Part shown: piece by piece, positions 17,443-24,583 of the stretch
Numbering within the stretch: position 1 is the first letter of the stretch
Layout of the letters: each line of letters opens with the position of its first letter
Assembly: GCF_015864665.1 (NCBI RefSeq)
Contig: NZ_JADYWU010000002.1
Coordinates: 124,001-188,000, forward strand
Source: Salinibacterium sp. SWN167
Lineage (GTDB): Bacteria > Actinomycetota > Actinomycetes > Actinomycetales > Microbacteriaceae
Direction: 5' to 3'
Length of the DNA stretch: 64,000 nucleotides
The notes under the pieces: model-generated
What the model saw: the letters and a program-made list of their open reading frames with translations, nothing else
Databases searched by the model: none
Told to the model about the DNA's origin: nothing
Made by a program: the position numbers and the translations under genes

Positions 17443-18276
17443 ATGACGGACATCGGATCATCGCAGCCGCCCACCCAGTACCTCACGGTGACAGGGGGGC
17501 GAATCGCATTCGACGATCGCGGCAATGGCCCCCTTCTGCTGCTGGTTCCCGGCATGGGTGACCTTCGTTCCGCCTATCGCTTCCTCAGTCCGGGGCTTGC
17601 CGCTGCCGGGTATCGGGTAGTCACGACCGACCTTCGCGGGCACGGGGAGAGCGATGCCGGGTTCCGCTCGTATGGTGATGACGAGACAGCATCCGACATC
17701 ACGGCGTTGCTTCGCCATCTGGATGAACCGGCCGTAGTCGTAGGCAACTCGATGGGCGCGGGCGCTGCGGTCATTGTTGCGGCGGAGGCCCCCGACCGTG
17801 TTGCAGGTCTCGTTCTGGTGGGGCCTTTCGTGCGGCAGCCGGCATCCGCGACCCCGGCGTCGAAACTCCTCTTGCGCATCCTGATGGCACGGCCGTGGGC
17901 TGCCGGTGTGTGGAAGTCGTATCTTCCGAAGCTGTACGCCGGTGCCAAGCCGAGTGACTTCAGCGAGTATCGAAATGCGGTGGTGGCGGCTATCAAGCGC
18001 CCCGGGTATGCGCGCTCCTTCAGCCTGACAACGCGCGCTGACCACGAGCACGCGAGCGAAAGTTTGGCATCGATTAGCTGCCCTACGCTCGTGGTCATGG
18101 GCGAAAAAGATCCTGATTTTCCCAATCCGCGGGAGGAAGCCGACTGGATCAGCAACACCCTCGGAGGCACGACCGCGATGATCGCGGATGCCGGCCACTA
18201 CCCGCAGTCACAGCAACCCGAGCAGACAGCGGCCGCAATCATCGACTTCATGAGCGCGGCAAAGCGCAATGCCTAG
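17443..18276 (+). CDS. Alpha/beta hydrolase
   Basis: 277-aa alpha/beta-fold hydrolase. The oxyanion-side motif LLLLVPGMGDLRSAYRF is at 31-47. The nucleophile elbow is GNSMGAG (Ser103). An acid is likely in MGEKDPDFPN, and the catalytic His in DAGHYPQSQQPE near the C-terminus. Family members include esterases, haloperoxidase-like enzymes and C-C hydrolases; the substrate cannot be told. No ribosome site is present, which agrees with a leaderless start at 17443. The 3' end overlaps the TetR gene by eight bases, so the regulator probably senses this enzyme's substrate. Confidence 0.85.
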   Translation: MTDIGSSQPPTQYLTVTGGRIAFDDRGNGPLLLLVPGMGDLRSAYRFLSPGLAAAGYRVVTTDLRGHGESDAGFRSYGDDETASDITALLRHLDEPAVVVGNSMGAGAAVIVAAEAPDRVAGLVLVGPFVRQPASATPASKLLLRILMARPWAAGVWKSYLPKLYAGAKPSDFSEYRNAVVAAIKRPGYARSFSLTTRADHEHASESLASISCPTLVVMGEKDPDFPNPREEADWISNTLGGTTAMIADAGHYPQSQQPEQTAAAIIDFMSAAKRNA

Positions 18277-18838
18277 GGCTGGGCTCAGCACCGCGACCGT
18301 CATCGAGCGGGCGGCAGACCTGCTCGACGCGCACGGCGCCGAGAGTCTGAACCTAGCCGATGTCGCCGCCAGTTTTGATGTGAGAATCCCGTCACTCTAC
18401 AAACATGTCGACGGCGTGCGCGGACTACAGCGCGGCATCATGCTTCGCGCCAAGAGCGACCTAGCTGAAACGATCAGTCACGCGGCGGTGGGGCGCTCGC
18501 GGGAGGATGCCATCCGTAGGATCTCTGCTGCCTACCGTGACTGGGCGGTGCAGCATCCGGGACAGTACCCGCTGACCGTGCGGGCGCCAGCGCCGGATGA
18601 TGCCGACGACGTTGCCGTGTCTGCTTCGCTCGTCGACGTTATCTTCACCGTGCTCGGCGGCTATGACCTGCGCGATGATGACGCCGTCGATGCAACCCGT
18701 TTTCTGCGCTCTGCGCTGCACGGCTTTGTGTCGCTCGAAACGAGTGGCGCATTCGAGTTGCCCGTCGACCGCGAACGCAGCTTCGCGAAACTCGTCGACA
18801 GCGTGGTGACAGCGCTCGCCGCGTGGGCGCACGCCTAG
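18269..18838 (+). CDS. TetR-family transcriptional regulator with WHG-type C-terminus
   Basis: 189 aa. The N-terminal TetR helix-turn-helix is visible as VIERAADLLDAHGAESLNLA, then DVAASFDVRIPSLYKHVDGV, at about residues 9-50. The C-terminal part (IRRISAAYRDWAVQHPGQYP, and RFLRSALHGFVSLETSGAF) matches the TetR_C group found with WHG motifs. It overlaps the hydrolase gene by eight bases. By position it should bind the perfect dyad at 17423-17441 and control its own operon. Confidence 0.88.
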   Translation: MPRAGLSTATVIERAADLLDAHGAESLNLADVAASFDVRIPSLYKHVDGVRGLQRGIMLRAKSDLAETISHAAVGRSREDAIRRISAAYRDWAVQHPGQYPLTVRAPAPDDADDVAVSASLVDVIFTVLGGYDLRDDDAVDATRFLRSALHGFVSLETSGAFELPVDRERSFAKLVDSVVTALAAWAHA

Positions 18839-18848
18839 TTCAGAAAAG

Positions 18849-19298
18849 CTACTGCCCATAGTCAACGACAAGATTGTCGTTGACGCGGGACCACGTCGCA
18901 TCGATCTCTCCATGAAAGTTATCGGGAAGCACGAGCGCATGAATTGTGAGGCCAGTAGTTTCTAAATCGATCCGGACACCACTATTCAGAAACTCCTCTG
19001 GAGAAATGCAGCTGACCAAAGATGCACCTTCTCGGTCAGGGAGGTCAGGAACCGCGCCATAGGCGCACCACGAATTGTCCGCGGTAACGGCGGCGAACAC
19101 GCTCAACTCTCTGAACTCGCCCACGAAAGCCATGTCGTCCGGCCAGCGGCTATCCGGAGAAGGACTCGAGTCGCGTTGATCCCCAGAGGAACCGTCGAGT
19201 AACGCAAGGCGCGGGTGCTCGGCGCCACTGCACGAGCTCAGAGCCATAGCGATTGCGGCCAACATCGTGGCTGCGATGAGGTGCTTCAGCGGAGACAT
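18849..19298 (-). CDS. Lipoprotein, member 1 of a three-gene paralogous family
   Basis: 149 aa from the ATG at 19298, with a lipoprotein signal ending in LSSC (Cys23). An in-frame ATG at 19328 exists, but it lies within the conserved upstream box region, so 19298 is preferred. It shares with the genes at 19906 and 20464 a hydrophobic FVGEFRELSVFAAV segment, a Trp-Cys (NSWCAYGA), a second cysteine in SCISPEEF, and the end WSRVNDNLVV. The two conserved cysteines could form a disulfide outside the cell. It is the most diverged member. Function unknown. Confidence 0.75.
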   Translation of the reverse strand: MSPLKHLIAATMLAAIAMALSSCSGAEHPRLALLDGSSGDQRDSSPSPDSRWPDDMAFVGEFRELSVFAAVTADNSWCAYGAVPDLPDREGASLVSCISPEEFLNSGVRIDLETTGLTIHALVLPDNFHGEIDATWSRVNDNLVVDYGQ

Positions 19299-19330
19299 AT
19301 CGTTAGTGTCGCAATATCTTGTGTGCATAA

Positions 19331-19347
19331 CAAGGATTTTTCAGCAT
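19331..19347 (-). promoter_or_regulatory. Conserved upstream box of lipoprotein gene 1
   Basis: CAAGGATTTTTCAGCAT on the plus strand begins 33 bases upstream of the ATG at 19298. The two paralogous genes have the related CAAGGATGTGTCAGCTT and CAAGGATCCGTCAGCTT at exactly the same distance. Reading towards the gene the box ends in ATCCTTG. It may hold a -35 element or a regulator site. Confidence 0.6.
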
Positions 19348-19450
19348 CTCGCTCTAGGCCACCGGCGACGGGATGGACTCCGACAGGAACGCCGGGCAGT
19401 CTGACGCCAAATTCAGAAACAGACACTGCGTTGAGCGCCGCACGCTAAAG

Positions 19451-19864
19451 CTAGCCAACCGCCCGCGTGACGAGCTTTGTGATCTGAGCTTCGACGTCAT
19501 CGGTCCAGCGGATGAGGGCGTAGGCGGTCGGCCACATCGGGCCGTCGTCGAGCGCGGCTTCATCGCTGAACCCGAGCGTTGCGTACCGCGACTTGAACTT
19601 GCTGGCAGCTTGGAAGAAGCAGACGACTTTTCCGTCTTTGGCGTAGGCCGGCATCCCGTACCAGGTCTTGGGTGTGAGCCCGGGGGCCGCGGCGAGCACG
19701 GTTGCATGCACGCGTTCGGCGAGGCCTCGGTCATCCTCGGGCATCTCGGCGATCTTGCTGAGCACATCGGTAAGGTCTTCCGCCGCGGAAGCTACCCGCT
19801 TGGCTTCGCGAGCCCGTTCTTTCATCGCTGCGCGCTCGTCGGCGCTGAAGCTTTCCTTGGCCAT
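19451..19864 (-). CDS. DUF1801-type protein (second copy in window)
   Basis: 137 aa. A charged N-terminal helix (FSADERAAMKERAREAKRVA) is followed by the family core: LTPKTWYGMPAYAKDGKVVC at about residues 73-92, FFQAASKFKSRYATLGFSDEA, and a C-terminal helix in YALIRWTDDVEAQITKLV. The Trp-Tyr-Gly-Met-Pro-Ala-Tyr stretch corresponds to the KWGQPAYL region of the copy at 15445. It is placed between lipoprotein genes 1 and 2 on the same strand, but the spacing (41 bp to gene 2, about 120 bp to the gene 1 box) does not prove an operon. Biochemical role unknown. Confidence 0.78.
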   Translation of the reverse strand: MAKESFSADERAAMKERAREAKRVASAAEDLTDVLSKIAEMPEDDRGLAERVHATVLAAAPGLTPKTWYGMPAYAKDGKVVCFFQAASKFKSRYATLGFSDEAALDDGPMWPTAYALIRWTDDVEAQITKLVTRAVG

Positions 19865-19901
19865 GGTGGGCTCGCTTTCTCACGGAAAAATCCTGTGTCG
19901 C

Positions 19902-19978
19902 GAGACTACTCCCGCACGGCGAGATTGTCGTTGACGCGCACCCACCCTTCTTCGATGGGGCCCGTGTAACCGTCGGGG
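19902..19978. repeat. Direct repeat copy A (3' end of lipoprotein gene 2)
   Basis: This 77-base stretch matches 20460-20535 at 72 of 76 aligned positions by direct reading. It covers the last about 24 codons of the lipoprotein gene, the stop codon, and four bases beyond it. Identity past the stop and at silent positions points to recent duplication or gene conversion. Confidence 0.85.
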
Positions 19979-20346
19979 AAAATTCGAGCATTGCCGCTGA
20001 CTGTCTCGTTTCCTATTCGGATACCGACACCCTGGTCGGCAAACTTTGCCGGTGACACACAGCTCGACCCCGTGGTCACGCCAGGGTCGCCCTCGGCGGG
20101 TTTGAGCGCAAGCACCACGCACCATTCGTCGGCATTGTTGCGGCTCGACAATGCCACAAGCAGGTCGGTCTCACCGACCCAGGTGAGGTCTCTGGCGGGG
20201 TGCCCCGTTCCTGCCAGGTCGAGCCACGCCGGTATTTCAATCCCGTTGCTATCTACTGCTGACACCGTTGGTTCGGGTGCTGTGATGCACGCGCTGAGGG
20301 CAAGGGTGACCACGGCGGCGAGGAGAAAGTGGCGGGGCTTCAGCAT
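19906..20346 (-). CDS. Lipoprotein, member 2 of a three-gene paralogous family
   Basis: 146 aa. Signal peptide with lipobox LALSAC (Cys20). The mature part includes IEIPAWLDLAGTGH, then WVGETDLLVALSSRNNADEW, followed by CVVLAL, SSCVSPAKFADQGVGIRIGN, and the ending DGYTGPIEEGWVRVNDNLAV. The last 20 or so residues are identical to member 3. Both conserved cysteines (Trp-Cys and Ser-Cys) are present. The even spacing of hydrophobic strands suggests a small beta-rich extracellular domain. No known family recognised. Confidence 0.78.
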   Translation of the reverse strand: MLKPRHFLLAAVVTLALSACITAPEPTVSAVDSNGIEIPAWLDLAGTGHPARDLTWVGETDLLVALSSRNNADEWCVVLALKPAEGDPGVTTGSSCVSPAKFADQGVGIRIGNETVSGNARIFPDGYTGPIEEGWVRVNDNLAVRE

Positions 20347-20378
20347 GGCTCCAGTCTGAACTGCTGCGGCCCCATTCG

Positions 20379-20395
20379 CAAGGATGTGTCAGCTT
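20379..20395 (-). promoter_or_regulatory. Conserved upstream box of lipoprotein gene 2
   Basis: CAAGGATGTGTCAGCTT begins 33 bases upstream of the ATG at 20346. It differs from the box of gene 3 at two positions. The region between box and ATG is not conserved to the same degree, so the box is under its own constraint or was copied recently with the gene. Confidence 0.65.
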
Positions 20396-20459
20396 TATTG
20401 GGTGATGTGGGGCCGGCATGATTTCGACGACGTCATAAGGAGCGGCGACGCGTCGGGCT

Positions 20460-20535
20460 GAGACTACTCCCGCACCGCGAGGTTGTCGTTGACGCGCACC
20501 CACCCTTCTTCGATGGGGCCGGTGTAGCCGTCGGG
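20460..20535. repeat. Direct repeat copy B (3' end of lipoprotein gene 3)
   Basis: Matches 19902-19978 with four differences in 76 bases, in the same orientation. It includes the stop codon and four bases past it. The rest of the two genes is clearly more diverged, so the 3' ends have been kept alike by conversion or the 5' parts have changed faster. Confidence 0.85.
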
Positions 20536-20904
20536 CACGAGCTGAGCGCCACCACTGCTGAATTGTGAGGCCGTGCCAACGGTGATGCCGCGTTCCGCAA
20601 AGAGGGCGGGCGAACTGCAACTCGTGCCGGCAGCCCATTCTTCGTGCTCGGCAGTGGGTGCCAGCGCGGCGATCATGCACCATTCGCCATCGTCATTGCG
20701 GCTAGCAAAAACAATCAGATCGTCGACCTCGCCAATTTTCGTGAGGTCAGTCAAGGGAAGCCTGCCGTCGTGCTCGAGCCATTCGGGCAGCTGTGCGTTG
20801 CCGCCTTCTTCCATGATGGCCAGTTGGGGCCCGCTCGCTCCGCTGCAGGCGGAGAGTGCCAGCGCTGTTCCGACGGCAAGAGTGGCGAGGGTTCTTTTGC
20901 GCAT
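20464..20904 (-). CDS. Lipoprotein, member 3 of a three-gene paralogous family
   Basis: 146 aa. Signal peptide MRKRTLATLAVGTALALSAC with lipidated Cys20. The mature part has QLPEWLEHDGRLPLTDLTKI, DLIVFASRNDDGEWCMIAAL, then GTSCSSPALFAERGITVGTA and the shared ending DGYTGPIEEGWVRVNDNLAV. It is the same length as member 2 and has the same two conserved cysteines. All three genes point the same way and each has its own upstream box, so they seem to be separately transcribed paralogs. Function unknown. Confidence 0.78.
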   Translation of the reverse strand: MRKRTLATLAVGTALALSACSGASGPQLAIMEEGGNAQLPEWLEHDGRLPLTDLTKIGEVDDLIVFASRNDDGEWCMIAALAPTAEHEEWAAGTSCSSPALFAERGITVGTASQFSSGGAQLVPDGYTGPIEEGWVRVNDNLAVRE

Positions 20905-20936
20905 GCATCCAGACTGTCAGCCCAGGCATCCGATCT

Positions 20937-20953
20937 CAAGGATCCGTCAGCTT
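20937..20953 (-). promoter_or_regulatory. Conserved upstream box of lipoprotein gene 3
   Basis: CAAGGATCCGTCAGCTT begins 33 bases upstream of the ATG at 20904, as in the other two family members. On the coding strand a weak TTGAGA follows, with CAGTCT 17 bases further on; gene 2 has TTGCGA and CAGACT at the same spacing. This may be a non-housekeeping promoter. Confidence 0.65.
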
Positions 20954-21068
20954 AGCCGACAGTCACACCTGCCCGCGGTTCGCTCAGTGCACGGGCTTCT
21001 CCTGGTCGCCACCCGCGGATGCCCGCGAAACAACCGTTGTGGGTACGTACGCGGGGGTGTGGCGAGCA

Positions 21069-21821
21069 CTACCCCGCAGGGCTGGATCGCAAGACTTTCT
21101 CGATCGGGCGAACCACTCGCCGCGTCGGCGCATCGCTAGATTCCAGGAGCCGGCTGACGAGGGAATCGACCTCTGAACGAAGCTTCGGTCGCTTGAGAAC
21201 GATCGCCCGCAGCGCCATCGTTTGCGCCTTGGTGACGAGCGGCCGGGGATCGCTCGCGTTCACCTCTATCAACTCAAGGGCTTCCGAAAAGAGCGAGTCG
21301 TCGGCATTTTTGTCGTGCAGGGCAAGCGCCCACAGCAACGCGAAGCTAGCGCGTTTCGTAAACTCATGATCGCTGACAGCCCACGGCTCGAGTCTTGACC
21401 AGGCATCCGGAGCTTTATCGAACAGGGTGAAACAGGCGCTGTCGACGATCGCCCAATTGTCACAATCTGCGCACCAGGCATCCATTTGTTCGACGCTGAC
21501 GAGACGAGGGTCATCAACGTAGGTTGCGATCGTGCGTGCTTCGTAAATTCCGGTAGCCCAGAGTGAGATGGCGAGCTCATGGTCAGGTGCGAGGGATACG
21601 GCGATCGCTTTCATTCTTGCCATCGACAGGCCTACGGCGTTGTCAGTGTGGATACCGTAGCGCCGGCCCAGATCGGCTTTGGCCTTCGGGTTGCCCTCCT
21701 CGTGCAATTGAGTAACGAGAGCAGCAGCGCGAGCGTCAGCACCTCTTTCCATGCTCTGCTCCAATCCTGAACCCTCTATGTAGCGGAGCATAGCGAGGGT
21801 GGCTCGGCCGGTGGCGGCCAC
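21069..21821 (-). CDS. DNA alkylation repair protein (AlkD-like HEAT-repeat family)
   Basis: 250-aa all-helical protein. The family core is visible: LWATGIYEARTIATYVDDPR, then QMDAWCADCDNWAIVDSACF at about residues 111-131, then WAVSDHEFTKRASFALLWAL. In AlkD-type glycosylases this helical-repeat fold removes alkylated bases; the Asn-Trp-x-x-x-Asp stretch is the part that faces the lesion. No signal or membrane spans. It lies 9 bp downstream of an Lrp-type regulator on the same strand and may be co-transcribed with it. Exact lesion specificity is not evident. Confidence 0.8.
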   Translation of the reverse strand: MAATGRATLAMLRYIEGSGLEQSMERGADARAAALVTQLHEEGNPKAKADLGRRYGIHTDNAVGLSMARMKAIAVSLAPDHELAISLWATGIYEARTIATYVDDPRLVSVEQMDAWCADCDNWAIVDSACFTLFDKAPDAWSRLEPWAVSDHEFTKRASFALLWALALHDKNADDSLFSEALELIEVNASDPRPLVTKAQTMALRAIVLKRPKLRSEVDSLVSRLLESSDAPTRRVVRPIEKVLRSSPAG

Positions 21822-21830
21822 AACCAGGCC

Positions 21831-22301
21831 CTAGGAAAAGTCGGTGGCGACCGAATTGCGGTGGTACTCGAAAATCATGCTCGTATTCGTGGAGGCGACG
21901 CTGTGGCGGGCCGAGAGATGGTCGACGACGAAGAGGCGAACGCCGGAAGAGTTCGCGACCGCAATGTGCACCAGAAAGTCGTCGCTGCCGCCCACGAAGA
22001 ACAGCTGGATCACTTCGGGCAAACGGCGAATTTCATCAGTGAACTTCTGGATGCTCTCTTGGCGGGCACCGGGGCGCAGCGAAACTCCGATGATCGCTTG
22101 CAGCCCGCGGCCGAGTTTTTCTTGATTGAGGGCGGCGTGATATCCGGTGATGAGGCCGCGGTCGAACAGTGACTTGATGCGCGTGTGAGCGGTGGATGCG
22201 GCGATGCCGACCGCACTCGCGACCGTTGCATTGCTCACGCGGGCATCGCGCGAGAGGAGGGTGAGGATCTTGGTGTCGATCGGGTCGAGCTCGTCTGGCA
22301 T
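21831..22301 (-). CDS. Lrp/AsnC-family regulator (probable regulator of ald)
   Basis: 156 aa. N-terminal helix-turn-helix (LDPIDTKILTLLSRDARVSN, then ATVASAVGIAASTAHTRIKS) and a C-terminal RAM/ligand domain starting around residue 70 (QAIIGVSLRPGARQESIQKF, and EVIQLFFVGGSDDFLVHIAV). The gene is divergent from alanine dehydrogenase, an arrangement known for AldR-type regulators in actinobacteria that respond to amino acids such as alanine. Role as an ald regulator is inferred from this position. Confidence 0.88.
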   Translation of the reverse strand: MPDELDPIDTKILTLLSRDARVSNATVASAVGIAASTAHTRIKSLFDRGLITGYHAALNQEKLGRGLQAIIGVSLRPGARQESIQKFTDEIRRLPEVIQLFFVGGSDDFLVHIAVANSSGVRLFVVDHLSARHSVASTNTSMIFEYHRNSVATDFS

Positions 22302-22459
22302 TCGAATATCCTTCGGTCAAGATCACTGTTCAAAGCAATTTTGGCATGATTCCGTCGAATTATGGACTAATTGCCGATGGATATTCTGACTTTCTCACAA
22401 AAGGCAGAATTTCTGACAGTATTTGCGAAACACTCCGCGCTGCTGCGAAAGGTAAGTCG

Positions 22460-23548
22460 ATGCACATTTCTGTACCTGCTGAGATCAAGAACAACGAAAA
22501 TCGTGTTGCGATAACCCCGGCGGGTGTCGACACTTTGGTCGCGGCCGGGCACGCCGTCACGATTCAGGCGGGCGCCGGTGTCGGTAGCGGCTTCACTGAT
22601 GAGCTCTACGCGGCAGCAGGCGCACAGATTGTTGCTGACGCGGCCGAGGTATGGGCGTCCGCTGAGCTCGTGGTGAAGGTCAAAGAGCCAATCGCTTCGG
22701 AATATGGCTACTTTCGCAAAGACCTCGTTCTCTTCACCTACTTGCACCTCGCGGCAGACCGCGCGCTGACCGAAGCGCTCGTCACGTCGGGAACGACGGC
22801 GGTTGCTTACGAGACTGTTCAGGGCGACGACCGTTCGCTTCCCCTTCTCGCCCCGATGAGCGAGGTCGCTGGTCGACTCTCCATCGTTGCTGGCGCGCAC
22901 GCTTTGCTCAAGGCTGAGGGTGGCAGTGGCCAGCTGCTCGGTGGAGTTGCGGGAACCCCCAAGGCCAAAGTCGTCATCATCGGTGGCGGTGTCGCTGGAG
23001 AGCACGCTGCCGCTAACGCACTCGGTCTCGGCGCCGACGTCACGATCATCGACATCTCGCTGCCACGTCTCCGTGCGCTCGAAGTTCGCTTCAACGGCGA
23101 AGTGCAGACGCGCGTCTCCACGCGCTACGAAATCGCCGAGCAGCTGCTCGAGGCTGACCTTGTGATCGGTTCGGTGCTGATCCCGGGCGCCGCAGCTCCC
23201 AAGCTCGTCACCGATGAAATGGTCGCCTCGATGAAGCCCGGTTCGGTGCTCGTCGACATCGCGGTCGACCAGGGCGGATGTTTCGAAGGCACCCACGCCA
23301 CGACCTACGACGACCCGACCTTCACGGTTCACAACTCGCTGTACTACTGCGTCGCCAACATGCCCGGCGCTGTTCCGCGCACCTCGACCCGCGCGCTCAG
23401 CAATGCCACGTTGCCGTTTGTTGTCGCGATCGCGAACCACGGTTGGGATGCTGCCGCAGCCGCATCGCCGGCTCTTGCTCGCGGACTGAACGTCGCCGGT
23501 GGCGAAATCGTCAACGAGGGCGTTCGCGCCGCCATGGCGGTTCGCTAG
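22460..23548 (+). CDS. ald: Alanine dehydrogenase
   Basis: 362 aa, near the usual 371. Oxidative deamination of alanine to pyruvate with NAD+, and the reverse. Signs: N-terminal IKNNENRVAITPAGV, the catalytic-lysine region VVKVKEPIASEYGYF near 72-86, LAADRALTEAL, the Rossmann segment VVIIGGGVAGEHAA near 170, and HNSLYYCVANMPGAVPRTST at the C-terminal signature. The ATG at 22460 has AAAGGTAAG upstream; the same frame is open further back to 22346 but adds non-homologous residues across the promoter. Divergent from the Lrp-type gene, with 158 bp of AT-rich control region between. Confidence 0.95.
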   Translation: MHISVPAEIKNNENRVAITPAGVDTLVAAGHAVTIQAGAGVGSGFTDELYAAAGAQIVADAAEVWASAELVVKVKEPIASEYGYFRKDLVLFTYLHLAADRALTEALVTSGTTAVAYETVQGDDRSLPLLAPMSEVAGRLSIVAGAHALLKAEGGSGQLLGGVAGTPKAKVVIIGGGVAGEHAAANALGLGADVTIIDISLPRLRALEVRFNGEVQTRVSTRYEIAEQLLEADLVIGSVLIPGAAAPKLVTDEMVASMKPGSVLVDIAVDQGGCFEGTHATTYDDPTFTVHNSLYYCVANMPGAVPRTSTRALSNATLPFVVAIANHGWDAAAAASPALARGLNVAGGEIVNEGVRAAMAVR

Positions 23549-23558
23549 TTTCGGTTCG

Positions 23559-24329
23559 CTAAACCGCGATTTCGATCTGACGCGCGTGGAACTCGCGCGC
23601 CTGCGCGGTGAGCCAGCCGAAGAGCAGTTCGCGGTCGCGCTCGCTCGCCGCGCCGTCCTCCGGATGCCACTGCACGGCAATCAGGGGAGAGGTCGGGTCG
23701 GTGCTTTCTGCCGCTTCAACCACGCCGTCCGCGGCACGGCCGGTGGCGGTGAGGCCGGCGCCCACGACATCCACCGCTTGGTGATGGCCAGAACGAATCG
23801 TCATCGTGCCCTCGCCGTACAGTTCGGAAAGTTGTGATGCCGGGTCGAGGGTCACGTCGTGATCGACCATCGCGTCGACTCCGCCGCCACTGTGCACAAC
23901 CGCGCTCGGCTCGAGATGTTGGATGAGCGTGCCACCGCGCGCCACGTTCACGATGTGCATCCCGCGGCAGATCGCGAGCAGGGGCAGGCGACGTTCGGTG
24001 GCCTGGTTCACGAGTTCAATGTCGACGCGGTCAGTGGTGCGGTCGATGTTGTAGAGCTTCGGATGCCGTTCCGTCGCTCCGTACTCGTCGGGGTCAACAT
24101 CGCCACCGCCGAGCAGCACGACGCCGTCTGCCTGGCTGAGCGCAGCATCCACGTCAGCGTCAGTAAAGCCGCCAACGCTGATGACGCGAGCACCGGTCGC
24201 TTCGATCGCCGATTTCATGGAAGTTTCGAGACCATGAATCAGCGCAGTGAGCTCAGGTTTCTCTTGCGCACCACCCGCGGAAGCCTTCGACAGAAGGATG
24301 GTCGGAACGTACTCGGGGGTGGTCGTCAT
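23559..24329 (-). CDS. Gamma-glutamyl-gamma-aminobutyrate hydrolase family protein (class I glutamine amidotransferase, C26)
   Basis: 256 aa. Substrate loop VVLLGGGDVDPDEYG near 70-84, nucleophile elbow AICRGMHIVNV (Cys121), and the catalytic His-x-Glu in AVQWHPEDG near the C-terminus form the peptidase C26 triad. PuuD in putrescine catabolism is the model, and in actinobacteria paralogs act in polyamine or glutamine-analogue breakdown. No polyamine genes are adjacent here, so the substrate is open. Stop is 11 bp from the ald stop (convergent). Confidence 0.85.
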   Translation of the reverse strand: MTTTPEYVPTILLSKASAGGAQEKPELTALIHGLETSMKSAIEATGARVISVGGFTDADVDAALSQADGVVLLGGGDVDPDEYGATERHPKLYNIDRTTDRVDIELVNQATERRLPLLAICRGMHIVNVARGGTLIQHLEPSAVVHSGGGVDAMVDHDVTLDPASQLSELYGEGTMTIRSGHHQAVDVVGAGLTATGRAADGVVEAAESTDPTSPLIAVQWHPEDGAASERDRELLFGWLTAQAREFHARQIEIAV

Positions 24330-24443
24330 GGGCGAAATCCTCTTGCCGGTATTCGGTCGCTCAGACCGCTGAGTTCAGCCTAAATGAGCTGGGGGCGTGT
24401 GGGGAGCAACGTGACCGAGGCAGGCTGAGTACGGCGGGGTGCT

Positions 24444-24488
24444 GACGGTCTTATTGCCGTCGAGCGCCTTGACGGCAATAAGACCGTC
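24444..24488. repeat. Perfect 18-bp inverted repeat with 9-nt loop
   Basis: GACGGTCTTATTGCCGTC (24444-24461) and its exact reverse complement at 24471-24488 flank GAGCGCCTT. Each arm itself begins with GACGG and ends with CCGTC, so the element is a dyad of dyads. It lies between the starts of two divergent genes, about 115 bp from the minus-strand start and 96 bp from the plus-strand start, so it is not a simple terminator. No T-run follows on either strand. Confidence 0.85.
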
Positions 24489-24583
24489 GGCCGTGCAGCG
24501 GCGACCGCGCGCTCCTAGTCCCGGGATTGCGGCGGACAAGCTCGATAGACTTGCCTGAGAAAACTTCAGTCTGAGGGGGCGTC

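Noticed and set aside
22302-22459. Specific Lrp/AldR box in the ald control region
   Set aside because: The region is AT-rich and likely holds such sites, but I could not point to a repeated motif clear enough to list.
22367-23680. Long open frame on the minus strand across ald
   Set aside because: It runs antisense to a clear alanine dehydrogenase, has Arg/Gly/Val-rich shadow composition and no ribosome site. Long antisense frames are expected in high-GC genes.
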